This document shows positions 36,928 to 45,793 of a stretch of 64,000 bases of DNA, piece after piece. This stretch comes from Dactylosporangium sp040689395 (GTDB lineage Bacteria > Actinomycetota > Actinomycetes > Mycobacteriales > Micromonosporaceae). Under the pieces are notes generated by a model. It did no database searches and was not told where the DNA came from. It was given only the letters and a program-made list of their open reading frames with translations. A program made the position numbers and the translations under genes. The DNA lies in contig NZ_JBFAZX010000005.1 of assembly GCF_040689395.1 (NCBI RefSeq), positions 1-64,000 of the forward strand, in the 5' to 3' direction. The stretch's first letter is position 1. Each line of letters opens with the position of its first letter.

Positions 36928-37587
36928 ACGGCGCCATCCAGCATGGCCAATGCCGTCGATGCGACCGATCACAGCGTCCGGCAGCCGGGCCAGGTCCGCG
37001 TGCCACTCTCGGTCGTTTGTGCCGATGCTCGGCACGGTCGATGTCGTTTGCGCCGATGCTCGGCACGGTCGATGCTCACCTCTGGCCAGATCCGAACCGC
37101 GAGCTCCCGGGGCCGAGCCCTGCAGGCTAGCACGTCCGGGCACCACACCTCGCTACCGAACGGTAGCGCCGACGCCCGCCTCAAATCGGCGCGGCTTGCG
37201 CTCAGTGAGCGATCCAACACGACTAGGCCGCCACGTCAGGAGCCCTCGGCGCCACATTGTTGCACCTCAGCCAACAGTGCTCCGCGCATCATATCTGATT
37301 GCCGTCGGCCAATGTCACTGTCAGCGACAGAATGGCACCCGATTGTGAGCATCATCTCACTCGACTCAGCGTTATCAGTCGACCACGATGTTGGCGCAGG
37401 ATGATCCTCTAGCCGACTGAGTCGATGTCAAACCGCGCTGCCCGAATCTCCGACAACGCCGATTGCGACGCTCTGTGGCGTCAGCAGCACCCGTAGCAAC
37501 AGGCGCGATCAACCCCGAACGCCCACGCGTAGGTCACGAGCAAACGCGAGGCGAAGCCGATTTGATCAACCCCGGGAGGACTGGTTC
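36928..37587. other. Intergenic region before prenyltransferase operon
   Basis: About 660 bases without a recognisable gene and with lower GC than the neighbours. It holds a 31-base tandem duplication at 37012-37073 and the ribosome site GGGAGGA just upstream of 37588. The promoter of the prenylindole operon must lie here; no elements were assigned. Confidence 0.55.
37012..37073. repeat. Two tandem 31-bp repeats
   Basis: Units 37012-37042 and 37043-37073 begin GTCGTTTG(T/C)GCCGATGCTC and differ at one base. They lie upstream of the prenyltransferase operon in non-coding DNA. Confidence 0.85.
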
Positions 37588-38718
37588 ATGGATGGTTTGT
37601 CCGTTTTCGAGCACTTGAGTGGCCAATTGACACGCTTGTGCGATGTGGCGGAGCTCGATCCGGATGCGCCTGTGGACCTACTGAGGGATCTTCTCGGTCC
37701 CGTCGGATCTCGCCGATTGTCCGACCCTCCGGCGTGGCCGTCGGACGTCGCGGACGATCACACGCCCGTCGAGTTCTCGATCGCGTACAACGAGGGGGAG
37801 CCTCCCTCGTTGCGGATTCTCGGCGAGGCGATGGGCTCGCCACCCAGCGTGCTGACGAACCTGTCCGCCGCACACGAATTTCTCCGCACGCAGGCGCATC
37901 GGTTCGGCCTGTCCACGTCGCGCTTCGATCGAGTCCAAGATCTCTTCGCCACGGAGCAGCCCCAGGGGGAGTTCTCCCAATGGTGGTCGCTGGTGTTTCG
38001 CAGCGGCCGCCGGCCCGAGCTCAAGGTGTACTTCAATCCTGAGGTCGAGGGAGCGCAGCGAGCGCCGGAACTGGTGGCCGAAGCGCTGCACCGGCTCGGG
38101 TTGGGTGCGGCGTACCGGGCCATGCTGGACCATGCTGTCCGGCCAGGCGAGCTGGGCCAGGGCGATCGGCTGACGTTCTTCGCGCTGGACCTGCACGACG
38201 GGCCGCACTCCCGCGTGAAGCTCTACCTCACCCATCACAACGCCAACGTCCTGGACGTGGTCCGGGCGGCCGGCGTGGTCGACGGCGTGGACGTGGCGGC
38301 ACTCGCCGAGTTCTGCGCGGTGGCCGGCGGCGGCCCCGGCCCGTTCGACGGCCGCCCGCTCGTGGGCAGCTACACCCTCACCGGGGATGCCGACACGCCG
38401 GTTGGCTACAGCTTGTACGTACCGATTCGAAGCTACGTCCACGACGACGAGGAAGCCCGGGACCGGGTGGTGGCGCTGCTCGCCCGGCACGGATTCGACA
38501 GCTCAGCGTTCGATCGGGCGCTCGCCGCGGTGACCCAGCGGCCCCTTCGCGCCGGCGTCGGGCTGATCGCGCACGTCTCGCTGCGGCTGGGCCCGCCGCG
38601 ACCAGGTGTGACCGTCTACCTGTCCGCCGAGGCGTACCAGGTGGCTCCGCCGCGTCCACGGCAGACACCGGCCCTTCGGAACATCGCGAAGCGCCCGGCC
38701 ACCCGGACCGCCGCCTGA
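37588..38718 (+). CDS. DMATS-type indole/tryptophan prenyltransferase
   Basis: Cytosolic aromatic prenyltransferase of the ABBA-fold DMATS/CymD group (376 aa), expected to transfer dimethylallyl from DMAPP to an indole ring, most likely of L-tryptophan. Family landmarks: TPVEFSIAYNEGEPPSLRIL with Glu62 as candidate indole-NH ligand, RPELKVYFNP (Lys146, Tyr148), SRVKLYLTHHNA (Lys211, Tyr213), GYSLYVPIRSYVHDDEEAR (Tyr277, Arg281) and a final VTVYLS strand. These Lys/Arg/Tyr residues form the diphosphate shield in known members. ATG 37588 has GGGAGGA upstream. It is the first gene of a three-gene operon with tryptophanase and a flavin monooxygenase. The position prenylated on the ring cannot be read from sequence. 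Confidence 0.88.
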   Translation: MDGLSVFEHLSGQLTRLCDVAELDPDAPVDLLRDLLGPVGSRRLSDPPAWPSDVADDHTPVEFSIAYNEGEPPSLRILGEAMGSPPSVLTNLSAAHEFLRTQAHRFGLSTSRFDRVQDLFATEQPQGEFSQWWSLVFRSGRRPELKVYFNPEVEGAQRAPELVAEALHRLGLGAAYRAMLDHAVRPGELGQGDRLTFFALDLHDGPHSRVKLYLTHHNANVLDVVRAAGVVDGVDVAALAEFCAVAGGGPGPFDGRPLVGSYTLTGDADTPVGYSLYVPIRSYVHDDEEARDRVVALLARHGFDSSAFDRALAAVTQRPLRAGVGLIAHVSLRLGPPRPGVTVYLSAEAYQVAPPRPRQTPALRNIAKRPATRTAA

Positions 38719-38743
38719 CCCCGCTGACTTCGAGGAGTTCGTT

Positions 38744-40120
38744 ATGAATATCCAGCTGCCGCCGCCATGGCGGATCAAGGTCGTCGAAGAGATCCCCTTC
38801 CTGAGCGAGGAGGAACGCCGGCAGGCCTTGGCCGAGGCCGGCTACAACCCGTTCAACCTGCGCGCGGACCAGATCACCATCGACCTGCTGTCCGACTCGG
38901 GCACGGGCGCCACCTCGGCCGCGCAGGAAGCCGCCGCCGCGCTCGGCGACGAGTCCTACGCGGGAGCACGATCGTGGTTCCGGTTCCGCGATGAGGTCGG
39001 CGATCTCACCGGGTATCCGCACATCCTGCCGGTTCACCAGGGCCGGGCCGGTGAGCGCATCCTGTTCACCAGCCTGCTCAAACCCGGCCAGGTCTGCATC
39101 AGCAACACCCACTTCGACACCACCCACGCCAACGTCCAAATCGTCGGCGCCGAGCCACGGGACCTGCCGTGCCCCGAGGCGGCCGACCTCGACAGTGCGG
39201 AACCGTTCAAGGGCAACATCGACCTCGCCGCGCTCGAGCGGACCCTGACCGGGCCCGAAGGACCCAAGGTCGGCCTGGTCCTGATGACCATCACGAACAA
39301 CGGCCTCGGCGCGCAACCGGTGTCCATGGCCAACCTCGAAGCGGTCGGCGAGCTGTGCCGGCGTCACAGCGTGCCGTTCTTCCTCGATGCGGCGCGATTC
39401 GCCGAAAACGCCTGGCTGGTACGCGAGCGGGAGCCGGCCTACAGCGACTGGACGCCGCGGCAGATCGCCACTCGCGCGTTCCAGCTCGCCGACGGATGCC
39501 TGGTGTCCCTGAAGAAGGACGGGCTGACGGCCATCGGGGGATTCATCGGCCTGCGCGACGACGACCTGCACGCCGCGTGCGAGGCGAACCTGATCGCGAC
39601 CGAGGGGTTCTCCACCTACGGCGGGCTGGCCGGCCACGACCTGGAGCGGCTTGCCCAAGGGCTACGGGAGGTGGTCGAGCCGGCATACCTGCGGTCACGG
39701 GCCGCCTCTACCGCCCGGCTGGCGCAGATGATCAACGATGCCGGCGTGGAGACCATCCAGCCGCCCGGCATCCACGCCCTGTACCTCAACGCCGGCAGGC
39801 TGCTGCCGCACCTGTCACCGCACGAGTTCCCGGGCCACTCCCTGGGGTGCCAGCTGTATCTCGACGGTGGCATTCGCTGTGCCGAGCTCGGGTCGCTGTA
39901 TCTGGGCGGCATGGACGACGCGCACCGGCTGGTGACCCCGGCGCCCTTTGAACTCGTACGGCTGGCAATCCCACGCCGGGTCTACACCGACGCCCACCTT
40001 GAATACGTGGCCTCGGTACTCGCCGGCATCGCCAAGGCACCCGAGCGCGTCCGCGGGTACCGGATCGTCTCATCGCCGCCTCTGCTGCGCCACTTCAAGG
40101 TGAGGCTGCAGCCACTGTAG
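38744..40120 (+). CDS. tnaA: Tryptophanase (tryptophan indole-lyase)
   Basis: PLP-dependent beta-eliminating lyase (458 aa) that splits tryptophan to indole, pyruvate and ammonia. Conserved features: AGYNPFNL, DLLSDSGTGATS (51-58), VHQGRAGE, NTHFDTTHANVQIVGAE, FLDAARFAENA, and the PLP lysine in SLKKDGLTAIGG (Lys257/258). It is near the usual length of E. coli TnaA. Tyrosine phenol-lyase is a close relative; context favours a prenyltryptophan substrate. The gene is 25 bases downstream of the prenyltransferase, with GAGGAG before its ATG. Confidence 0.9.
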   Translation: MNIQLPPPWRIKVVEEIPFLSEEERRQALAEAGYNPFNLRADQITIDLLSDSGTGATSAAQEAAAALGDESYAGARSWFRFRDEVGDLTGYPHILPVHQGRAGERILFTSLLKPGQVCISNTHFDTTHANVQIVGAEPRDLPCPEAADLDSAEPFKGNIDLAALERTLTGPEGPKVGLVLMTITNNGLGAQPVSMANLEAVGELCRRHSVPFFLDAARFAENAWLVREREPAYSDWTPRQIATRAFQLADGCLVSLKKDGLTAIGGFIGLRDDDLHAACEANLIATEGFSTYGGLAGHDLERLAQGLREVVEPAYLRSRAASTARLAQMINDAGVETIQPPGIHALYLNAGRLLPHLSPHEFPGHSLGCQLYLDGGIRCAELGSLYLGGMDDAHRLVTPAPFELVRLAIPRRVYTDAHLEYVASVLAGIAKAPERVRGYRIVSSPPLLRHFKVRLQPL

Positions 40121-40151
40121 GCCGTGATCTCGACCCTGAAAGGGAGCACCG

Positions 40152-41420
40152 ATGCGCAGAGTCCTGATCGTGGGCGCCGGCCAATGCGGCCTGTTGCTCG
40201 GCCATGGCCTGCTCCAGGCAGGCAACTACGAAGTGACCATCCTGACGGCGCGGACACCTGACGAGATCCGTCAGGATCGGCCGACCTCCACCCAGGTCAT
40301 GTTCGGCCCGGCGGTGGCCATCGAACAGCAGCTCGGACTCGACCTGTGGGCGGCCGAGACACCGGACATCGCCGGGCTGCACTGGACCGTCGCCACCCCC
40401 ACCGGCGACCGCCTCGACATCTACGGCGCCCTGGACGCACCGGCGCGAAGCACCGACCAGCGGGTGAAGATGGCCGGCTGGCTGGAGTTGTTCGAGAAGC
40501 GCGGCGGGACCGTGCACACCGCGAACATCAGCATCGGCGAGCTCGACGAGATCGCCGAGTCCGGCCGTTACGACCTGATCGTCATCGCCGCCGGCCGCGG
40601 CGACCTGACGGCACTGTTCGACCGGGACCCAGCTCGCTCCCCGTACACCACACCGCAGCGCGGTCTGGCCGCCGCCTACGTCAACGGCATGGACCGCGAG
40701 CCGCGCACCGACCTTTGGCCCAACGTCACGTTCACCGTCCTGCCCGGCGCCGGCGAGCTCATCCTCATCCCGGCGCTGACCACGACGGGGCCGTGCGACA
40801 TCCTGTTCTGGGAGGCTGTACCCGGCGGGCCGCTGGACGTGTTCGGCGACCGTCCCGACCCGGACGAGCACCTGGCGCGGGCCGTCGGCCTGATCCGCGA
40901 GCACACCCCGTGGCTGTACGAGCGCTGTGCCAACGTGGAGTTGACCGACTCCCGCGCCACCCTGACCGGCCGGTTCACTCCCACCGTGCGGCGACCGGTC
41001 GGCGAGCTGCCCTCCGGCGCGCTCGTCCTGGGCGCCGCCGACGTGATCGTCACCAACGACCCCGTCGTCGCGCAGGGCGCCAACGCCGCCGCACGTTGTG
41101 CCGCCGCCTACCTGACCGCGATCCTTGACCGCCGCGACGACGATCCGTTCGACCGTGACTGGATGCACAGCACCTTCGAGCGGTTCTGGGTGGACACCGC
41201 CGCGCAGATCACCAACGTGAGCAACGGGATGCTCCAGCCGCCGCCCGAGCACGTCCAGCGCATCCTGGGCGCGGCGACGCAGCACCCGGAGGTGGCCAAT
41301 CGCCTCGCCAACGGGTTCGCCGACCCGAACCAGCTCGTCGACTGGTTCATGACCCCCGACGGCGCCGACCGCTACCTCGGCCGGATCGCGGCCCACGCCT
41401 CGGCCGACGCCGGCCGTTAG
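40152..41420 (+). CDS. Styrene/indole monooxygenase-like flavoprotein (StyA family)
   Basis: A 422-aa FAD monooxygenase of the StyA group, which epoxidises styrene or the C2-C3 bond of indole using FADH2 from a separate reductase. The N-terminal FAD fold GAGQCGLLLGHGLLQAG and the StyA-like downstream pattern RPTSTQVMFGPAVAIEQQLG are seen, as are TNDPVVAQGANAAARCAAAY in the FAD-binding C-half and NVSNGMLQPPPEHV. A ribosome site AAAGGGAG precedes ATG 40152. It is the third gene of the operon. No StyB-type flavin reductase is encoded nearby. It is predicted to oxidise the prenylindole released by tryptophanase. Confidence 0.85.
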   Translation: MRRVLIVGAGQCGLLLGHGLLQAGNYEVTILTARTPDEIRQDRPTSTQVMFGPAVAIEQQLGLDLWAAETPDIAGLHWTVATPTGDRLDIYGALDAPARSTDQRVKMAGWLELFEKRGGTVHTANISIGELDEIAESGRYDLIVIAAGRGDLTALFDRDPARSPYTTPQRGLAAAYVNGMDREPRTDLWPNVTFTVLPGAGELILIPALTTTGPCDILFWEAVPGGPLDVFGDRPDPDEHLARAVGLIREHTPWLYERCANVELTDSRATLTGRFTPTVRRPVGELPSGALVLGAADVIVTNDPVVAQGANAAARCAAAYLTAILDRRDDDPFDRDWMHSTFERFWVDTAAQITNVSNGMLQPPPEHVQRILGAATQHPEVANRLANGFADPNQLVDWFMTPDGADRYLGRIAAHASADAGR

Positions 41421-41425
41421 GCTGC

Positions 41426-41463
41426 TCCGATGCCCGGCCGGCTTGCGGCGGCCGGGCATCGGA
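41426..41463. terminator. Bidirectional terminator between monooxygenase and cvnD
   Basis: Perfect 15-bp arms (TCCGATGCCCGGCCG and its complement) flank an 8-base loop. The hairpin begins six bases after the monooxygenase stop codon and lies 45 bases from the convergent cvnD stop. It probably serves both transcripts. Confidence 0.8.
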
Positions 41464-41507
41464 TCAACCCGAAGCTGCGTGCGTGGCGAGCGCCGTCGAA
41501 CGATCGA

Positions 41508-42059
41508 TCAAGCGACAGGCATGCGTGCCATCGCGTGCCGGATCAGCACGATCAATGCCTGCTTGCTGGATGCTCTGTCCCTGGCGTCGCACCACAGGAG
41601 CGGAACGGAGGCGTCCAGCTCCAATGCCTCGCGGATCTCCTCCTGGGTGTACAGGCACTCGCCGTGGAACCGGTTGATGACGGCGACGAACGGGATGCCT
41701 CGGCGCTCGAAGTAGTCGATGGCGGGAAAGCTGGTGCCGAGCCTTCTGGTGTCGACCAGCACGATCGCACCGACCGCGCCCTGCGCGAGCTCGTCCCACA
41801 TGAACCAGAATCGGTCCTGTCCCGGCGTGCCGAACAGATAGAGCACGACGTCGGGGCTGATGGTGATGCGCCCGAAGTCCAGGGCGACCGTGGTGTTCGT
41901 CTTGCCCTCCACGCCCGTCACGTCATCGACGCCGACGCTGGCCTGGGTAAGGACTTCCTCCGTGGTCAACGGCGCAATCTCGCTAACCGAGCCGACCATG
42001 GTGGTCTTACCGGTGCCGAAGCCGCCCGCCACGACGACCTTGACCGATTTGCGATCCAC
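41508..42059 (-). CDS. cvnD: Conservon GTPase (CvnD)
   Basis: A 183-aa small GTP-binding protein of the actinobacterial conservon type. G1 is GGFGTGKTTMVGSVSE, G3 is DFGRITIS followed by LYLFGTPGQDRFWFM, and G4 is NRFHG in place of NKxD, as usual in this group. It is the fourth and last gene of the cvnABCD operon. In Streptomyces, CvnD acts with CvnA-C in membrane-associated signalling that affects development and secondary metabolism. The GTG start is 42059, 18 bases after cvnC. Confidence 0.88.
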   Translation of the reverse strand: MDRKSVKVVVAGGFGTGKTTMVGSVSEIAPLTTEEVLTQASVGVDDVTGVEGKTNTTVALDFGRITISPDVVLYLFGTPGQDRFWFMWDELAQGAVGAIVLVDTRRLGTSFPAIDYFERRGIPFVAVINRFHGECLYTQEEIREALELDASVPLLWCDARDRASSKQALIVLIRHAMARMPVA

Positions 42060-42077
42060 GTGTATCAGTCCCTCTGC

Positions 42078-42443
42078 CTAGATTCGTTCGAGACCGGCAA
42101 GAACCTCTTCCAACACCCAAAGATCCGCGATCCTCTCCTGGGCGGGAGATCCGACGCCTAGATACCCCTGGTCGAGGAGCACATCGACCATGACCTTCAT
42201 GATGGTCAGCGGGAGATGCAGGTAGGCGGACAGTTCGGCGATGGACATCCAGTTCGCGCACCGTCTGACGATCTCCTCGTACTCGGGCTCCAGCCGCTGC
42301 ACACCAGGTAGGAGGGCGATGACCTGAGTCGCCAGGTCGAGGCTGGTATTGCGCGGACTCGTCTGCCCATTGACAAGGATGTAAAGGGGGACGAGCCGGC
42401 CTGCCTCGGCCGGATCGTCGCCCTCCCACATGTCATACGCCAT
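42078..42443 (-). CDS. cvnC: DUF742 protein (CvnC)
   Basis: A 121-aa DUF742 protein with the typical start RLVPLYILVNGQTSPRNTSL and a winged-helix-like body (ANWMSIAELSAYLHLPLTIM). It is the third component of the conservon and overlaps cvnB by 11 bases. Its known partners are the kinase-like CvnA and the roadblock protein CvnB; the exact role is not defined. Confidence 0.88.
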   Translation of the reverse strand: MAYDMWEGDDPAEAGRLVPLYILVNGQTSPRNTSLDLATQVIALLPGVQRLEPEYEEIVRRCANWMSIAELSAYLHLPLTIMKVMVDVLLDQGYLGVGSPAQERIADLWVLEEVLAGLERI

Positions 42444-42870
42444 GGCCCGTGCCAGGTAGGCCGTTGACCGTGAGCGCGGACGAGCGCGCCTCGGTGCCGA
42501 GATACTCGCCGATGCGGGTCACCAGGCGTCGCACCTCGTAGGCGACCGTTCCCATGTCGACACTCGGCTCGCACAGCACAGCCAGGCGAGCGTGGTGGCC
42601 CGCGGCGGCAAGGAACAGGATGTGATCGTGATATTCGACGACGATCTGATCCACCGGCCCGCTGCCGATACGCCGGCCTACTCCTGCCGCGATGCTGTAC
42701 AACGAAGCCGAACCAGCGGCCACGATCTCCGCCGTGTCTTGCAGCAGCGACGTGGATTTCTGAACGATCAGCCCATCGGTGGACACGACAACCGCATAGG
42801 CAACATGCGGAACCTCCACAAGACCGTCCAGCATCCACGCTAGATCATGTTGCTGTGCTGAGTGGGTCAC
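42433..42870 (-). CDS. cvnB: Roadblock/LC7 protein (CvnB)
   Basis: A 145-aa protein of the roadblock/LC7 fold, which in bacteria regulates small GTPases (MglB-like). Diagnostic strand: WMLDGLVEVPHVAYAVVVST followed by DGLIVQKS. Its ATG overlaps the cvnA stop by four bases. It is expected to act as activator or scaffold for CvnD. Confidence 0.88.
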   Translation of the reverse strand: MTHSAQQHDLAWMLDGLVEVPHVAYAVVVSTDGLIVQKSTSLLQDTAEIVAAGSASLYSIAAGVGRRIGSGPVDQIVVEYHDHILFLAAAGHHARLAVLCEPSVDMGTVAYEVRRLVTRIGEYLGTEARSSALTVNGLPGTGHGV

Positions 42871-45422
42871 GCCATCCCGCCTTGATCAGGTCTCGTACGT
42901 GTGTTGTTGTTGACAGCCAGACCTTCGGCCCGTCCCCGTTGATACCGCGCATACCGATCCCGGGAGTCCTCCGGCGACCTCGTAGGCGCGTTGGTCGCCT
43001 GCGGGCCGGTTGCCGGCGGCTCGCCGTCACGCAGCTCGGGCACGAGGTGATGTTGAGGCTGGCGGTGGGGTAGCGCCGGCCGGTCAGCGGCATTCGGCCT
43101 GGGCGAGTCGGTGCCGGCCACGGGAGCCACCGGGGATTGCTGGGGAACGCCCGCGCCGGTGCGGAGATGGCCGCTCGTCGCGCCGCCCGTAAGGTCGGGT
43201 CGGCGGCTTGCGCCGGCGTTGTCGTCGCGCGCACCCGCTACTGATCCGTTCATGGCCGTCGCGGCCGCGGCAGCAGCAGGGGGACGCACGTCGTAGCGAG
43301 GGACGTCGTCCAGTGGGGACGCCATCGCCGCCGTCTGGACCGAATGGGCGCCGGTGTTCATCCACTCGTCGGGCACGCCGGGTTCGGCGGGCTGGTCGCC
43401 GCCGACGGGCTCGGCGGCGAGCACCCGCTCTGGCAGCAGCACGATTGCCAGCAGCCCGCCGTAGGCCGACTTGCGGAGCCCGACCTGCACGCCCTCACGC
43501 TTGGCCAGCTCGGCCACAACGTACAGGCCGACCTGCTTGCCGCCCTCCAGCTCGGTCACGTCCGGCGTGGGCGCGGTCGCCAGCAGTACGTTGGCGCGTT
43601 CCACGGCCTCCGGCGCCATGCCCACGCCGGCGTCCTCGATCTCCACCGCGACGCCGTGCGGCACCGGGACGCACGTGACCCAGACCGTCGTCGTCGGCGG
43701 GGAGAAGGCGAGCGCGTTGTCGAGCAGCTCGGCCAAGAGATGGATGGTTCCGGCGACGGCCGGGCCCGCCACCGACACATCCGGTGCGCTGCGCAGCGAG
43801 AGTCGCTGATACTGGTGCGTCTCGGCGAATGCCGCCAGCAGCGCCCGGCGCAGCGGCACCGGGTTCTTGAAACGCCGGCCGATCTGCCCACCGGCCAGGA
43901 TGACGAGGTTTTCCAGGAAGCGCCGAGTCTGGTTGAGCTGATGATTGACGTCGAAGAGCTGCGTGAGCAGTTTCTCGTCGCCGATCCGGCTCTCCAGGTC
44001 CTCGATGACCATGAGACCGCGCTGCAGCGGACGCTGAGGGCGGCGAGCGACGCCCATCAGCATCTCGGTGCTGGCAGCCCGGGTCTTCGCTTCGTCGATG
44101 GCGGCACCCGCCGCAACCCGCAGCGACCGGTTGATGACGTCGGCGACCTGGCCGATCTCGTCGGCTCCGTAGTCCCGGGTCGGAAGCTCGACGTCAAGGT
44201 CAACCGCTTCCCGCCGACGCAGCCGGTTCATCATGGCCGGCAGCCGCTCATCGACCGTCTCCGCGGCATCCTTGCCAAGCCGGGCCAAGCGGACGGACAG
44301 CCCCTGGTCCACCAGGACCTGCGATCGACGGACCGACCACAGGATCGCGCCGACCGCGATCGCCAGCGCGATGAAGCTTCCCAATGACGCGAAGAGCAGC
44401 TGATTGTTACCGGTGCTCAGCGTCCGGGCCGAAACCTCATCGGCTTGCAGAACGGTCAGGCCGATCAATTCGTCGGATACCTGGCGGGTGAGCGTCTGCC
44501 AACGAGCCAGGTCAACGGACAGGGCACGAGGCACGCCATTGCGCCACGGGCCATTGGCGATGATCGAGTTCTCCGCGGCGGCCAACTGCTTCCACGCGTC
44601 GCCCGCGGCGAGAGTCTCATAGCGTTGACGTACTTCTGGCTCCATGTGCGGCGCGACGGTGGTCAGGCCGAAACGGTAGGCGCTCACCAGGCTCGCGAAC
44701 TCGAGGTGTTCCTGATCGTTGAGCGCACGAGCGCCGAACGCGGCCTCAATCGTCGATCCGGCTCGGGACATCAGGTCGCTGGCCCGCCACACCTCGGTCG
44801 CCGCGATGCCGCCCTTGGTCGCCGTGGAATCAGGCACCATCCGGGCCTGAGTGTCGAAAAGGGCGGTCGCGGCATCGAGCAGCTCGTTGTAGAAGTCGTA
44901 CGCCGGCTGCACGCCCGACGACCTGGAATCGATCGCGGTTCGTATACCTGGAAGCCGGTCCAGATAATCTGTCATCGCCTTCCATCGCGTCACGATGGAC
45001 TGCGGAGCGTTCGACAACCCCGCGTCAGCGACGGTGCGCAGCTCGGCCAGTCGCTCATCAGTCTGACGCCGTTCCTTGAGCAGCTCCTGCTCATCTTTCG
45101 CCGGCTGGCTGAGGAAGGCGATGCTCAGCCGTCGCTCCTGCTGGATTGACGCCAGTGCGGAAACCGCCGGAATCGATACCTGGCGGACACCGCTGGCGAC
45201 CTCCCGGTTGTAGAAGCCCTGAAAGACGAGATATCCGGAAGCCACGAGCCATAGAATCACGGCGACGGCACTGGGTATCAGGACCAGCCTGATGACCTGC
45301 CGCTTGATGGACACCTGCCGACCAACGGGCCGGCTCGGCGCCATCGAGTGATCGCGCTTATCCGAACCAACTTGCTCGCTCACGGGGTCGGCCTGCTTTC
45401 GCGCCAACTCGAATCCAATCAT
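42867..45422 (-). CDS. cvnA: Conservon sensor kinase with NIT domain (CvnA)
   Basis: A membrane histidine-kinase-like protein of 851 aa. TM1 (about 36-58) and TM2 (about 330-350) flank a large extracytoplasmic NIT domain with the conserved RQVSIPAVSALASIQQERRL. A HAMP-like linker and dimerisation region contain FDVNHQLNQTRRFLENLVIL, with the likely phospho-His. The HATPase shows ELLDNALAFSPP and VEIEDAGVGMAPE. The last 180 residues are Pro/Ala-rich and disordered. ATG 45422 is chosen; 45344 (MAPSRPVGRQVS) is also possible and neither has a strong ribosome site. It is the first gene of the conservon operon. No P450 (cvnE) follows cvnD. Confidence 0.85.
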   Translation of the reverse strand: MIGFELARKQADPVSEQVGSDKRDHSMAPSRPVGRQVSIKRQVIRLVLIPSAVAVILWLVASGYLVFQGFYNREVASGVRQVSIPAVSALASIQQERRLSIAFLSQPAKDEQELLKERRQTDERLAELRTVADAGLSNAPQSIVTRWKAMTDYLDRLPGIRTAIDSRSSGVQPAYDFYNELLDAATALFDTQARMVPDSTATKGGIAATEVWRASDLMSRAGSTIEAAFGARALNDQEHLEFASLVSAYRFGLTTVAPHMEPEVRQRYETLAAGDAWKQLAAAENSIIANGPWRNGVPRALSVDLARWQTLTRQVSDELIGLTVLQADEVSARTLSTGNNQLLFASLGSFIALAIAVGAILWSVRRSQVLVDQGLSVRLARLGKDAAETVDERLPAMMNRLRRREAVDLDVELPTRDYGADEIGQVADVINRSLRVAAGAAIDEAKTRAASTEMLMGVARRPQRPLQRGLMVIEDLESRIGDEKLLTQLFDVNHQLNQTRRFLENLVILAGGQIGRRFKNPVPLRRALLAAFAETHQYQRLSLRSAPDVSVAGPAVAGTIHLLAELLDNALAFSPPTTTVWVTCVPVPHGVAVEIEDAGVGMAPEAVERANVLLATAPTPDVTELEGGKQVGLYVVAELAKREGVQVGLRKSAYGGLLAIVLLPERVLAAEPVGGDQPAEPGVPDEWMNTGAHSVQTAAMASPLDDVPRYDVRPPAAAAAATAMNGSVAGARDDNAGASRRPDLTGGATSGHLRTGAGVPQQSPVAPVAGTDSPRPNAADRPALPHRQPQHHLVPELRDGEPPATGPQATNAPTRSPEDSRDRYARYQRGRAEGLAVNNNTRTRPDQGGMA

Positions 45423-45793
45423 GGGCAGCCCAAAAGAAACGGCGGGCGACAACTGCTGGCCAACGCCGATGCGAGTGCAAACCCTACCGGTGTCCCTGCG
45501 CGCCGCACTACCCGGCATTCTGCCGGATGCCTAACCTATGGCCCCGCGCTGGTCAAAGTGAAATCCGTCGCCGAGCTCCATCACGACATCCACCCCGAGC
45601 GATCGTGGTGGCGACCTTCGAGCGCGGCGCGCATCGTGCCCGACCCGACAAGACCCCTACCAAACCCCTACCAACTTGCCGATCTCCACCTCACAATGTC
45701 AACAACGGTCTTCATCGGATCCGGCGCCGCCCGGCGCCTACAGATGGTCCTCACCTCCGGCCGCTTGGCGGCGTAGCGCATCGCAGGAGTGTC

